From NCBI GenBank assembly GCA_022360105.1, contig JAKSDL010000127.1:1-44859 (forward strand): a stretch of DNA of 44,859 nucleotides. The letters run 5' to 3'. The stretch's first letter is position 1, and the number at the start of each line of letters is the position of its first letter. Positions 24,184-32,694 of this stretch are shown here, one piece after another. Source of the stretch: Pseudomonadota bacterium. GTDB lineage: Bacteria > SAR324 > XYD2-FULL-50-16 > JAHJRI01. The position numbers and the translations under genes were made by a program. Under the pieces are notes generated by a model, which was not told where the DNA came from, searched no databases, and saw only the letters and a program-made list of their open reading frames with translations.

Positions 24184-25284
24184 ATGGAAGCAAAGAAAGA
24201 AGGCACCCCTTTAAAACTTGACCCAAAAACCCAAGAACTATACGCCAGGCTTGAAGAGGAAAAGAAGAAAAACAGGCAGTTTGATGAGCTGAAAAAGCAA
24301 AATGCGCGACTGGTTGCACGAATTAAACAGCTTGAAAGCGGCAAAACACTTGATGGATCAAAAGGTGCTGAAAACGCTGTCCAACAAGAACAAAATAAAC
24401 TGGCTTTGCAGGAACAGCTTGAAGAACAAAAAATCAAAGACAGAATGCTCGAAAGCAAACAACAAAGAATCGAGCACCTCATAGGTTCCCTTGAAGAGCA
24501 GGATGACATCCATGAACTGGATTCAAAAACTATTGATGAATTGAAGGCGACACTGGACACCCTGGTTCAAAGCAGAAAGAAGCGGTCTGTGCTGATCAAA
24601 AGACTTAACGAGCAAAATGCCGAGTTATCTCAAAAGAATGAAAACCTGCTATTCACCAGGGACAAACTGGCTCATGATTTGAGATCTCTGATGGCGTCTA
24701 TTTTGAGCACCCTCTCGCTGTTTGAATTGGGTGAACAGGAGGTTGTGTCGCAACTGATCCCATCTCTTCAAGATAAATGCAAAGTGTTTATGGACCTGGT
24801 AGTGACACTGAGTGAAGATAAAATAGAAAAAGACTTTCTGTATATCAATGAAATAGTTGAATTATTAAGCCTTACACAAGAGGGAAGCTCCGACAAGGTT
24901 GAAGTAGACGTCACGGGAATCGATATACCAATTTTTGGAGACAAAGCTGCTCTGTATGACGTGATACAAAACCTGGTAAGCAATTCCGTTAAATATTCCG
25001 GAGTAGATTTCTCCCAATTGAAAATCGTTATTGAAGTCTCACAAAACGATCATTCAACTGTTCTTTCAATATCCGATAACGGCTCCGGTATAGCTTCCGG
25101 CAAACAGGAACAGATTTTTGAACTTTACAATCGCGCAGGAATTGATGATGGCGATGGCCGAGGTATAGGACTTTTTATGGTTCAAAAACTGATCGAAGGT
25201 CATGAAGGAACTATTGAATACAACACAAACTATTCCTCAGGCGCCCAATTTGTCATCAATTTGCCAAATGCTCCACAGATATAG
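24184..25284 (+). CDS. soluble histidine kinase with long coiled coil
   Basis: This is a 366-residue sensor kinase without a membrane segment. Residues 15-160 form a nearly continuous Glu/Lys/Gln-rich coiled coil. The dimerisation helix carries H164 in KLAHDLRSLMASIL. The ATPase domain has the N-box DVIQNLVSNSVKYSG, G1 DNGSGI, the F-box-like QIFELYNRA and G2 GRGIGLFMVQ. The coiled coil takes the place of a sensor domain, so the input may come from a partner protein. The divergent single-domain response regulator is the likely phosphate acceptor. After the stop a short CCCT/AGGG hairpin with TTTT (about 25297-25314) could be a weak terminator. Confidence 0.92.
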   Translation: MEAKKEGTPLKLDPKTQELYARLEEEKKKNRQFDELKKQNARLVARIKQLESGKTLDGSKGAENAVQQEQNKLALQEQLEEQKIKDRMLESKQQRIEHLIGSLEEQDDIHELDSKTIDELKATLDTLVQSRKKRSVLIKRLNEQNAELSQKNENLLFTRDKLAHDLRSLMASILSTLSLFELGEQEVVSQLIPSLQDKCKVFMDLVVTLSEDKIEKDFLYINEIVELLSLTQEGSSDKVEVDVTGIDIPIFGDKAALYDVIQNLVSNSVKYSGVDFSQLKIVIEVSQNDHSTVLSISDNGSGIASGKQEQIFELYNRAGIDDGDGRGIGLFMVQKLIEGHEGTIEYNTNYSSGAQFVINLPNAPQI

Positions 25285-25494
25285 CGTCTCAATCGCCCTA
25301 AAAAACAGGGTTTTCCACAAATCCACAAAATCTTGTCGTTCTTGCCCCTTCTCTTATAAAACCGGCGTATGTTAAGTTTGGAAAGAATCCGAAATGTTGT
25401 CAGGATGACCGGATTCTCAAGAAGATAAAATACTGCAGGTAAACCCAATATTTTTTGATAGTTGAGCAGTTTTAGATATTTCAAATGAGGAACT

Positions 25495-26346
25495 ATGACC
25501 AAGGAAATGGACACACAATTTGTCGGTGCAAAAAAATATATTTTAGACAGTGAATTAGCACAGATTGTTAATGTTTCAATGACACTGGAAATGCCCTTGT
25601 TGCTTAAAGGCGAGCCCGGTACAGGGAAGACCATGCTGGCTCATGCCATTGCTGAAAGCCTGGGAATGGAATTGATTGTATTAAACGTAAAATCAAGCAT
25701 GAAACTGATCGAAACCCTGTACCAATATGACACCCTTACCCGTTTGAATGATAGCCGATTTGGTGATTCCCACCGTGACGTATCAAGCATAGAAGATTAC
25801 ATTAAAATGGGTAAAATCGGTCAGGCCTTTACCAGCAATGAAAAAGTAGTCTTGCTGATCGATGAGATTGACAAGGCCGATACCGATTTTCAGGACGACA
25901 TGCTCGATGTTCTGGATCAAATGCAGTTCGATATCATCGAAATTGATAAAACCGTAACCGCCAAGAACCGACCGATATTCATCATCACATCCAACGCCAA
26001 AAAAGATCTTTCCGATCCCTTTTTAGGAAGATGCAACTTCCATCATATTGCCTTTCCCGATCCCAAAATGATGAAAAAGATAATTGATGTGCACTTCCCC
26101 GAAATTGACAACCAACTGGCTGAAAATGCCATCTCGGTGTTTTATAAACTGAGGGAACTGGATGGAATCGAAAAAAGACCGGCGACCAGGGAATTGATTA
26201 ATTGGATCAGGGCACTGAACGCTGATCCCGACTTCAAATCGGGAGATGCCATTGAAAATGAAGTCCCGTTTTTAGGAGTGTTATTTAAAAAGAGCGGTGA
26301 TTTTGCAAGGGCAGCGAATTACTCCAAACGGCGAACACGTTTCTAA
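25495..26346 (+). CDS. MoxR-family AAA+ ATPase
   Basis: This 283-residue AAA+ protein has Walker A GEPGTGKT (39-46), Walker B VVLLIDEID (D123-E124), sensor 1 IITSNAKKDLSDPFLGRC with an arginine-finger region, and sensor 2 RPATRELINWIRAL. MoxR ATPases of this kind work with vWA-domain partners as chaperones in assembly or activation of metalloenzymes or other complexes. Such a partner follows after 11 bases. TGAGGAACT before the ATG gives a good ribosome-binding site. No carbon-monoxide-dehydrogenase-type client gene is nearby, so its target is unknown. Closest by look are CoxD-like members. Confidence 0.9.
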   Translation: MTKEMDTQFVGAKKYILDSELAQIVNVSMTLEMPLLLKGEPGTGKTMLAHAIAESLGMELIVLNVKSSMKLIETLYQYDTLTRLNDSRFGDSHRDVSSIEDYIKMGKIGQAFTSNEKVVLLIDEIDKADTDFQDDMLDVLDQMQFDIIEIDKTVTAKNRPIFIITSNAKKDLSDPFLGRCNFHHIAFPDPKMMKKIIDVHFPEIDNQLAENAISVFYKLRELDGIEKRPATRELINWIRALNADPDFKSGDAIENEVPFLGVLFKKSGDFARAANYSKRRTRF

Positions 26347-26357
26347 AAGGATTAACT

Positions 26358-27548
26358 ATGTTCGTAAACTTTTTTTACACTTTGAAAGATGTAGGCATTT
26401 CAATTAGCCCTACTTCGTTCCTTACTTTGCAAAGAGCTTTAAAACTGGGGCTAATCAATACACTTGGCGATTTTTACACGTCGGCCCGTTCCATATTGAT
26501 AAAAAGCGAACGTTTTTTTGATTTGTATGACCAGGTTTTTGCTCATCATTTCAAAGGTGTTGAACTCCCGGATTATGAAAGCCTGGAGATGGATGAAATA
26601 GCCAGAGGCTTGCTGGATGAATGGTTAAAAAATCCCAAGGAATTAGCTGATGCTTTGGGCGTTGATGAAAGCCAGTTGAAGAAAATGTCTCCGGATGAGT
26701 TGATAGAGTATTTTAAGGAACGTCTTAAAGAACAAACCGAAAGACATGAAGGAGGCAACAAATGGATAGGTACCGGTGGAACATCACCCGTTGGACATTC
26801 CGGCTATCATCCCGGCGGTATGAGAATCGGTGGTAGCTCAAGGAATAAATCTGCCGTGAAAGTAGCCGGAGAAAGACGATATAAAGATTATTCAGTGGAT
26901 GCTCCCTTAACCAACGCATCCATTGGTGAAGCCTTAAAGCGATTAAGAAACCTGGTCCCTTCAGGTCCCAGGGATCAAATAAACGTCGACGAAAGCATTT
27001 ATCAGACTGTCAAAAACGCCGGTGAAATTGAAATAGCCTTTGATCGCAGTCTTAAAGACAGGCTGAAAGTCTTTCTATTAATCGACAACGGCGGCTGGTC
27101 CATGGACCCTTTTATTCCAATAGTTCAAACCTTGTTTGATTATTCAAGGGCTCAATTTAAGGATTTGAAGACATTTTTCTTTCACAACACCATTTATGAT
27201 ACGGTGTGGGAAGACCCCAGACGCTATACCAAACCCATCCTTGTGGACGAATTTGGAAGATTTGATCCGGAAACACGGCTGATCTTTATTGGAGACGCCA
27301 GCATGGCTCCACACGAGCTAATGGCAAGAAACGGATCCATCTATGCCTTTGAAACCAGCGGCAAACCAAGCTTGGAGCGATTAAAGTTCCTCGCGCATCT
27401 GTTTTCACATTCAGTCTGGCTGAATCCGGTTCCTGAGCATGCCTGGGGGTACACTCAGACGATTCAGGTAATCAAGGATGTCATCAGGATGTATCCCCTG
27501 ACCCTGGATGGCTTGGAAAAGGCAGTGTATCACTTAAAACAAAAGTGA
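26358..27548 (+). CDS. vWA-domain protein (CoxE-like), MoxR partner
   Basis: This 396-residue soluble protein has an acidic helical N-terminus (1-135), a Gly-rich linker (about 136-165: GGNKWIGTGGTSPVGHSGYHPGGMRIGG) and a C-terminal vWA domain (about 225-396). The metal-site motif DxSxS is altered to D243-N-G-G-W-S-M, with a residue inserted; FIGDASMAP supplies the later Asp. The SVWLNPVPEHAW segment is typical of CoxE-like proteins near MoxR ATPases. It is preceded by AAGGA and lies 11 bases after the ATPase, so they form a two-gene chaperone-like unit. An AT-rich hairpin follows. Confidence 0.87.
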   Translation: MFVNFFYTLKDVGISISPTSFLTLQRALKLGLINTLGDFYTSARSILIKSERFFDLYDQVFAHHFKGVELPDYESLEMDEIARGLLDEWLKNPKELADALGVDESQLKKMSPDELIEYFKERLKEQTERHEGGNKWIGTGGTSPVGHSGYHPGGMRIGGSSRNKSAVKVAGERRYKDYSVDAPLTNASIGEALKRLRNLVPSGPRDQINVDESIYQTVKNAGEIEIAFDRSLKDRLKVFLLIDNGGWSMDPFIPIVQTLFDYSRAQFKDLKTFFFHNTIYDTVWEDPRRYTKPILVDEFGRFDPETRLIFIGDASMAPHELMARNGSIYAFETSGKPSLERLKFLAHLFSHSVWLNPVPEHAWGYTQTIQVIKDVIRMYPLTLDGLEKAVYHLKQK

Positions 27549-27580
27549 AAACAGGGTAATTGCTTTCTGCTGTTTTTTCT
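27548..27580 (+). terminator. possible terminator after the MoxR/vWA pair
   Basis: AAAACAG (27548-27554) pairs with CTGTTTT (27570-27576), followed by TTCT. It overlaps the end of the vWA gene stop. The stem is short and AT-rich. Confidence 0.4.
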
Positions 27581-27645
27581 GTTGTCAGAGAATTTACATT
27601 TGGTTAAGAGTAAACAAATGTACATAATCACAAACAGATCTTACC

Positions 27646-30090
27646 ATGGATTCTCTGACACATTTTATACTTTCCTCATTTGAGCAAAACATCAGGTCAC
27701 GTGTTACCATAGATGCCGTCCCAGGTGAGTATGAAGACCTTCCTGCTTCGATCGATCCGGAATTGATCAAATCCCTGAACAAACAGGGAATCAAACATCT
27801 CTATTCCCATCAAAAGAAAGCATTCCAATCGATCAGTGAGCAAAAGGACACCCTTTTGGTCTCACACACTGCCAGCGGCAAAACACTATCATTCTTTCTT
27901 CCCATTCTGAACGACTACATCCACGCAAAGTCACCATTTTCGGTCCTATTGCTATATCCGACCAAAGCCCTCTCCAGAGATCAGGAAAGTACGTTTGGCG
28001 CAATGATGAATGTGGTTGAAAAAAGTGGGCGACTGGGTACTTTTGATGGCGATACTCCTCAAGACGAACGTACGAGAATTCAGCGCAGCAGTGATTTTAT
28101 CATCACCAATCCGGATATGCTGCACGGAGGCATATTACCGAACCACAATCGCAAGTGGAAAGATTTTCTTTCCAGGCTTCGTTATATTGTCATTGATGAA
28201 GTCCACATCTACCGTGGCGCTTTTGGGTCTCACGTTGCCAACGTTTTTCGGAGGTTGTTGAGAGTTTGTGAGATTCATGGCAGCAATCCCACATTTATCT
28301 GCTCCTCTGCGACCGTCGCCAATCCCGGAGAGCATGCCAAAGCTCTCTTTGACAGAGATTTCCATGTCATTCAAAAAGATGGTGCACCCAAATCCAAGCG
28401 AACCATCTATTTCATGAATCCTTCTCTGGCGGAATTCCAAGGACATACCTTGTACCGGAAAGGACCTGCTTCCATCTCCATTCCCTTGCTCAGGGAAGCT
28501 ATTAAGCAAAAAGTACGAACCATCTGTTTTTGCCGCTCCAGACAGGAGGTTGAGCGGTTATACCGAGCAGTTACCGATGGATTTCCACGGTTAAAATCGC
28601 TCATCAAACCTTATCGTGGTGGATTGTTACCAAATGAACGCAGGGCCTTGGAAAAGGATTTGGTTGCAGGGAACATTATTGGTATCATCAGCACCAATGC
28701 CCTGGAACTAGGAATCGACATCGGAGATTTGGAACTCTGTATACTATCCGGTCATCCGGGTTCGCTCGCCAGTTTTTGGCAGCAATCCGGCAGGGTGGGA
28801 AGGCAGGATAAGGCTTCAAATATCGTGTTTATTGGCAAGGATACTCCCATCGATCAGTATTTGGTTCACCATTCCGACTTCATCACCAAAACTTCGGTCG
28901 AACAGGCACTGCTCAATGCAGACAACCCGTACATTTTGATGCAACATTTGCCCTGTATGGCTCACGAACACCCTTTGAGAGAGTCGGAACCCGGATTTAA
29001 CAAGATGATCTTCGAGGAAGCAGTCGACATCCTGAAAGAAGATAAGACCCTGGTTCCCTACAGAGACACTCTACGCTATGCCTTACAGGACTATCCCGCC
29101 AAAGGCGTTAATTTAAGAGGCATGACCGATCATAATATCGAGATTTATTGCAACAGCGAGGTCATTGGAGAAATTGACCCGATTGGTGCCAGGGGAGAAT
29201 TGTATAAAGACGCCATATATCATCACCTGGGTCGAAAATTTATGTCGTTGGATTTGGACCTGGAGAAAAAATTGTGCAAAGTAGAAGAAGTCACTGTGGA
29301 CTACTACACGGAAGCCCATTGGGAAGGCCGCATCGAGCTGACCGAATCTGAGGAAAAACGTGAATTAAACGGCGCCCAAATCGATTTCGGTTACATCCAT
29401 TACAACAAACAACCGAAACTCTATAAAAAAATCAAGGAACGCAGTTACGAAAACATCGGTTATGGCCCTATAACTCTACCGCCGTTTGAATACGACACCA
29501 CAGGATTTTGCATGCTGGTACCCAAACCCTGGTGCGAAAAAATGGAAGATGTAGACAAGAGATATGTTGGCGCCGCTTTGTACGGTCTCAGCTACCTTCT
29601 GCGCCATACGGCACCTATATTGTGTATGGCGGATGTCAAGGATATCGACACTGATGTTTCCCTGGTCGAAACAGATTCTTTATACTGGAAAAGCGCCCTC
29701 TACATGTTTGATTCCATTGAAGGCGGTGTTGGATATGCCGAAAAATCTTTTGAAAACATTGAAAACTGCCTTGAGATGTGCCTGGAAATTTTGACTAGTT
29801 GCGGCTGCACCAGTGGTTGTCCGGCATGTGTGCCGCCATTGCCACCAGGTGTAACCAATGAGGAGTTAGAAAACCTTCTCATCGAGTCAAACGCTTCGGT
29901 TGCCTGCAGCACCTCACTGCTAAACGCTTTATTGACAGGAAATCTCAACATTCCAAATGTTGAGACAGTTAAATCGGTGATCCAAGGCACCATTGAATTA
30001 ACGGAAGAAGAATCGGAGCGTTTGCAGGTAAAACAGAAACTTGGCAGGGCTGCCAAACTATTGCAAAAGAAAAGAGAGCGAATCCATTGA
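27646..30090 (+). CDS. mrfA: MrfA-like DEXH helicase with DUF1998 zinc domain
   Basis: This is an 814-residue superfamily 2 helicase. Motifs: Walker A SHTASGKT (73-80), DEVH in VIDEVHIYRGAFG (about 184-187), CSSATVANP (motif III), ISTNALELGIDIGDLE and QQSGRVGRQ (motif VI). The C-terminal DUF1998 region ends with the four-cysteine cluster C719-x-C721-x3-C725-x2-C728 within CGCTSGCPACVPP. The architecture and the following exonuclease gene match B. subtilis MrfA (YprA), a 3'-5' helicase for mitomycin-C lesion repair independent of UvrABC. Its stop overlaps the start of the exonuclease gene, indicating translational coupling. Confidence 0.93.
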   Translation: MDSLTHFILSSFEQNIRSRVTIDAVPGEYEDLPASIDPELIKSLNKQGIKHLYSHQKKAFQSISEQKDTLLVSHTASGKTLSFFLPILNDYIHAKSPFSVLLLYPTKALSRDQESTFGAMMNVVEKSGRLGTFDGDTPQDERTRIQRSSDFIITNPDMLHGGILPNHNRKWKDFLSRLRYIVIDEVHIYRGAFGSHVANVFRRLLRVCEIHGSNPTFICSSATVANPGEHAKALFDRDFHVIQKDGAPKSKRTIYFMNPSLAEFQGHTLYRKGPASISIPLLREAIKQKVRTICFCRSRQEVERLYRAVTDGFPRLKSLIKPYRGGLLPNERRALEKDLVAGNIIGIISTNALELGIDIGDLELCILSGHPGSLASFWQQSGRVGRQDKASNIVFIGKDTPIDQYLVHHSDFITKTSVEQALLNADNPYILMQHLPCMAHEHPLRESEPGFNKMIFEEAVDILKEDKTLVPYRDTLRYALQDYPAKGVNLRGMTDHNIEIYCNSEVIGEIDPIGARGELYKDAIYHHLGRKFMSLDLDLEKKLCKVEEVTVDYYTEAHWEGRIELTESEEKRELNGAQIDFGYIHYNKQPKLYKKIKERSYENIGYGPITLPPFEYDTTGFCMLVPKPWCEKMEDVDKRYVGAALYGLSYLLRHTAPILCMADVKDIDTDVSLVETDSLYWKSALYMFDSIEGGVGYAEKSFENIENCLEMCLEILTSCGCTSGCPACVPPLPPGVTNEELENLLIESNASVACSTSLLNALLTGNLNIPNVETVKSVIQGTIELTEEESERLQVKQKLGRAAKLLQKKRERIH

Positions 30091-30866
30091 TAGATCAAAC
30101 ATTTATCCATTGCCCGGGGATAGGCCCTAAAACGGAGGAGCGACTAAAATCTCTTGGTTTGCATTGTTGGTCTGATTGTCTTCAAACCCCTGATTCTTTG
30201 CCTTTTGGCGGCCAGAAGCGCGATAAATTTCTGGAACAGCTGGAAGCCAGCCGGGTTGCTCTTAAAGAGAACAATATCAAGTATCTTGTCAAACATCTGC
30301 CATCCAGAGAGCATTGGCGAATTCTGGCAACCTACTTTGACCAGGCAACATTTTTTGATATAGAAACCACCGGTCTGTCCTCATACGACAGCATCATCAC
30401 GGTTATCGTTGCCTATCAAAAAGGTCAATTGCATACCTTTTTGTTTCAGGAAAACCTGGATGATTTTCTTGAACTGGTCGAAATGTCGAACCTGTTGGTT
30501 GCCTTTAACGGCAACAGCTTTGATATTCCCTTTGTTGAAAATGCCTTCAACATTCCTGACATCGGATGCCCATTCATCGATTTAAGATGGATCTGTTATC
30601 ACCTCGGCTACCGGGGCGGCTTAAAATCAATCGAAAGAGAACTGTGTATTAAACGACCGCAAGAAGTTGCCTCCATTGACGGGTTTGAAGCAATCAGCCT
30701 TTTCCTGGACTGGCAAAAGGGGGATCAGCAGGCAAAAGACAAATTGGTGAAGTATTGCAAAGCGGACGTCCTTTCCACCTACCTGGTTGCCCAACAAATC
30801 ATTTTCGATCTTGGAATCCAAGTTGAATTTTTAGATCAACACAAGCTGTTTTCTACCATCATTTAA
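30087..30866 (+). CDS. mrfB: MrfB-like DEDD-family exonuclease
   Basis: This is a 259-residue RNase H-like exonuclease (YprB family). Motif I is FFDIETTGL (D91, E93), motif II LLVAFNGNSFDIPFVENAF, and motif III KYCKADVLSTYLV; together they give the acidic metal ligands. The N-terminus (IHCPGIGPKTEERLKSLGL) is a helix-hairpin-helix-like DNA-binding segment. In B. subtilis MrfB acts with MrfA in mitomycin-C repair. It starts at TTG overlapping the TGA of mrfA. Intergenic repeats follow it. Confidence 0.9.
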   Translation: MIDQTFIHCPGIGPKTEERLKSLGLHCWSDCLQTPDSLPFGGQKRDKFLEQLEASRVALKENNIKYLVKHLPSREHWRILATYFDQATFFDIETTGLSSYDSIITVIVAYQKGQLHTFLFQENLDDFLELVEMSNLLVAFNGNSFDIPFVENAFNIPDIGCPFIDLRWICYHLGYRGGLKSIERELCIKRPQEVASIDGFEAISLFLDWQKGDQQAKDKLVKYCKADVLSTYLVAQQIIFDLGIQVEFLDQHKLFSTII

Positions 30867-30903
30867 TTCTCAAATCCTGACTTCTCTTCAATATATGCGG
30901 ATT

Positions 30904-30931
30904 GTAGGATGGGCAATCAGACTATGTCATG
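30904..30931 (+). repeat. REP-like half element, copy 1
   Basis: ATTGTAGGATGGGCAAT (30901-30917) is identical over 16 bases to the left part of the complete element at 31008, but the right arm is missing or degenerated. The GTAG tetranucleotide is kept. Confidence 0.6.
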
Positions 30932-30940
30932 CTGCAAGTT

Positions 30941-30970
30941 GGTGGATCCGTTTCTCTTGATCCTCCCTAC
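30941..30970 (-). repeat. REP-like element, inverted copy 2
   Basis: Read on the minus strand, GTAG (30970-30967) is followed by GGAGGATC, a 10-base loop and GATCCACC; 7 of 8 stem positions pair. The GTAG plus hairpin layout agrees with the neighbouring copies but the stem sequence differs. Confidence 0.5.
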
Positions 30971-31007
30971 AACCCTTCAAACATATCATTCAAAATCAAA
31001 CAGTATT

Positions 31008-31033
31008 GTAGGATGGGCAATTGATTGCCCATC
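31008..31033 (+). repeat. REP-like GTAG palindrome, complete copy 3
   Basis: GTAG is followed by a perfect 10-base stem GATGGGCAAT / ATTGCCCATC with a 2-base loop. A GTAG tetranucleotide 5' to an imperfect palindrome is the hallmark of REP sequences mobilised by RAYT (TnpA-REP) transposases. No RAYT gene is in this window. The three copies in alternating orientation (30904-31033) form a BIME-like array in the 363-base gap between mrfB and doxX. Confidence 0.65.
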
Positions 31034-31099
31034 AAACCTGCCAGAAGCAATAATCTGCTACCAATCCTGAATTACACCCAAATCACATTTTCCTCTCAA

Positions 31100-31124
31100 A
31101 CATGTTCAAATAATATGAACATGT
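31100..31124 (+). promoter_or_regulatory. 9-bp stem-loop upstream of doxX
   Basis: ACATGTTCA (31100-31108) and TGAACATGT (31116-31124) are perfect inverted repeats separated by 7 bases. A TTTTTTATTCTTTTTTT tract follows after about six bases. It may be a terminator for the upstream unit or an operator for doxX, which starts 105 bases downstream. Confidence 0.45.
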
Positions 31125-31229
31125 CCCTCAGTTTTTTATTCTTTTTTTAGATTATAAGTTTGATATCCTGGCATCAGTTTAAAAATCAAAACCGTTTTGT
31201 TTTATTGATAAGAACCATCAGGAGACAAA

Positions 31230-31694
31230 ATGAAGACATTGATTGAAAAATTGACAAATACGGATGAATCTTCAATGGGACTGGTTATTCGGGTGACATT
31301 GGGCCTGGTTATGTTTCCCCACGGCGCTCAAAAACTATTCGGCTGGTACGGTGGATTCGGTTTTTCAAAAACAATGGAATTTATGACCGGAAACGGGCTG
31401 CCGTGGATCTTCGCCCTATTGGTGATTTTAGGGGAGTCCTTGGGAGCATTGGCACTGATATTTGGTTTTTTCGGCAGGTTCATGTCGTTTGGTATCTTCC
31501 TGATCATGCTGGGAGCCATATTTATGGTACATCTCCAACACGGGTTTTTCATGAACTGGTTTGGAAATCAAGCCGGTGAAGGATACGAGTATCATCTTTT
31601 GATGATTGGTCTAGCTCTTGGAACAATGATTGGAGGAAGTGGACGCTTATCGGCTGACAGGCTGATCAATAGCTGGGTGAAAAGTCCGGCTTAA
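31230..31694 (+). CDS. DoxX-family membrane protein
   Basis: This 154-residue integral membrane protein has four hydrophobic segments. The early RVTLGLVMFPHGAQKLFGWYGGFG motif is characteristic of DoxX/YqjF/YphA proteins. The family is linked to quinone chemistry and thiol/oxidant balance, but the reaction is not settled. AGGAG precedes the ATG. The convergent LysR gene overlaps its stop by 4 bases. With the LysR gene, the Xi-class GST and the pirin it reproduces the gene set of the E. coli yqjF-yqjG-yhaJ-yhaK region. Confidence 0.92.
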   Translation: MKTLIEKLTNTDESSMGLVIRVTLGLVMFPHGAQKLFGWYGGFGFSKTMEFMTGNGLPWIFALLVILGESLGALALIFGFFGRFMSFGIFLIMLGAIFMVHLQHGFFMNWFGNQAGEGYEYHLLMIGLALGTMIGGSGRLSADRLINSWVKSPA

Positions 31695-32578
31695 AACTCG
31701 GCTTTGGTGGCAGCAAACAGGTTCCAAAGTTCAGTGCACATGGGACCTAGCAAGGCATCTTTGCGTTTTAGCAGATAAAAATCCACAAGCAGGTTTATGG
31801 TGGTGGAATAAGGGATGGTAACTAACCGGTTGGCTTTTAAATCATCTTCAACCAGATGTTTCGGCATGTTACCCCAGCCAAGACCGGCCATAATCAATTG
31901 TCGCTTAATGGAAAAGTCGTTGACAGTCCAATGAGTCGCCTCTTTCAAGACCCCAGCTGTTTTTGGTTGAAATTGTCGACTCGAATCTGCCACGACGATC
32001 TGCACATATTGCATCATGTCAGATTTAGTGAGCTTGTTTTTGGTTTTGGCAGGAGGATAATCGGGTGCTGCAACGGTATAAAATTCTATTTTATCCCAGA
32101 GAACACCCTCTATTTGGTCCGGCATATCAGTAACTTCTGCCAAAGCAATATCAACATTTCCCAGGAGAAGCTGTTCAATCGATCCACCAAGGTTTTCCAC
32201 GGAAAGTAACACTCGAACTGCCGGGTTTTTTTTAGAAAATTTATGAATCACCTTGATAACATTATCAAATTTGCAGATACCGTTGACTGCAAGGCGAACC
32301 TCGGGTTCTCTCCCCTGGGAGAGGTGTTCACCAAGTTGGGAAAGTTCTTCAACCTGGCTTAGCACCATTTTGGATTTGTTGAAGATGGCCTTTCCCTGTT
32401 CGGTTAAAACAGGACGGTAACTGCTACGATCAAAAATCTGGATGTTCAGGTCGGCTTCCAGGTTTTTTATTGCATAACTAACGGCGGACTGGGCCTTGTG
32501 AAGAGTTTCTGACGCAGATCTGAAACTACCGGTTTCAACGACCGCTCTTAAAACGATTAACTGTTCCAGGGTCAACAT
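31691..32578 (-). CDS. LysR-family transcriptional regulator (YhaJ-like)
   Basis: This 295-residue LysR regulator has an N-terminal winged helix-turn-helix (about 1-60, LIVLRAVVETGSFRSASETLHKAQSAVSYAIKNLE) and a two-lobed effector domain (about 90-290). It is encoded divergently from the GST gene with 116 bases between, the usual layout for a regulator acting on its neighbour. E. coli YhaJ controls yqjF and responds to aromatic breakdown products. The shared gene set suggests a similar quinone or electrophile signal, which is an inference. AGGGA before the ATG is a good ribosome-binding site. Confidence 0.92.
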   Translation of the reverse strand: MLTLEQLIVLRAVVETGSFRSASETLHKAQSAVSYAIKNLEADLNIQIFDRSSYRPVLTEQGKAIFNKSKMVLSQVEELSQLGEHLSQGREPEVRLAVNGICKFDNVIKVIHKFSKKNPAVRVLLSVENLGGSIEQLLLGNVDIALAEVTDMPDQIEGVLWDKIEFYTVAAPDYPPAKTKNKLTKSDMMQYVQIVVADSSRQFQPKTAGVLKEATHWTVNDFSIKRQLIMAGLGWGNMPKHLVEDDLKANRLVTIPYSTTINLLVDFYLLKRKDALLGPMCTELWNLFAATKAEF

Positions 32579-32694
32579 GTAATTCCCTATTTATAAAGGT
32601 ACTTATCAGACTGATTAACGTAAGAATCATATCATTCCGGTAGATATTGTACAATGTAAATTACTGTATATTAAGGATTTAAGGAGAAATCAAG
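32579..32694 (+). promoter_or_regulatory. LysR/GST divergent control region
   Basis: Candidate operators are the dyad ATCAG-A-CTGAT (32605-32615) and GTAAATTAC (32656-32664), near AT-rich promoter-like TGTATATT (32665-32672). AAGGAG (32681-32686) is a strong ribosome-binding site for the GST gene. LysR proteins commonly bind T-N11-A dyads in such gaps; which of these is used cannot be told by eye. Confidence 0.45.

Noticed and set aside
24108..24560. A Ser/Cys-rich 150-codon frame on the minus strand.
   Set aside because: It is the complement of the coiled-coil coding part of the histidine kinase; the Ser/Cys/Phe bias is the mirror of Glu/Lys/Gln codons.
25311..25327. Tandem TTTTCCACA and AAATCCACA, resembling DnaA boxes.
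   Set aside because: One and two mismatches to the consensus, only two copies, and no origin-type genes or AT-rich unwinding region nearby.
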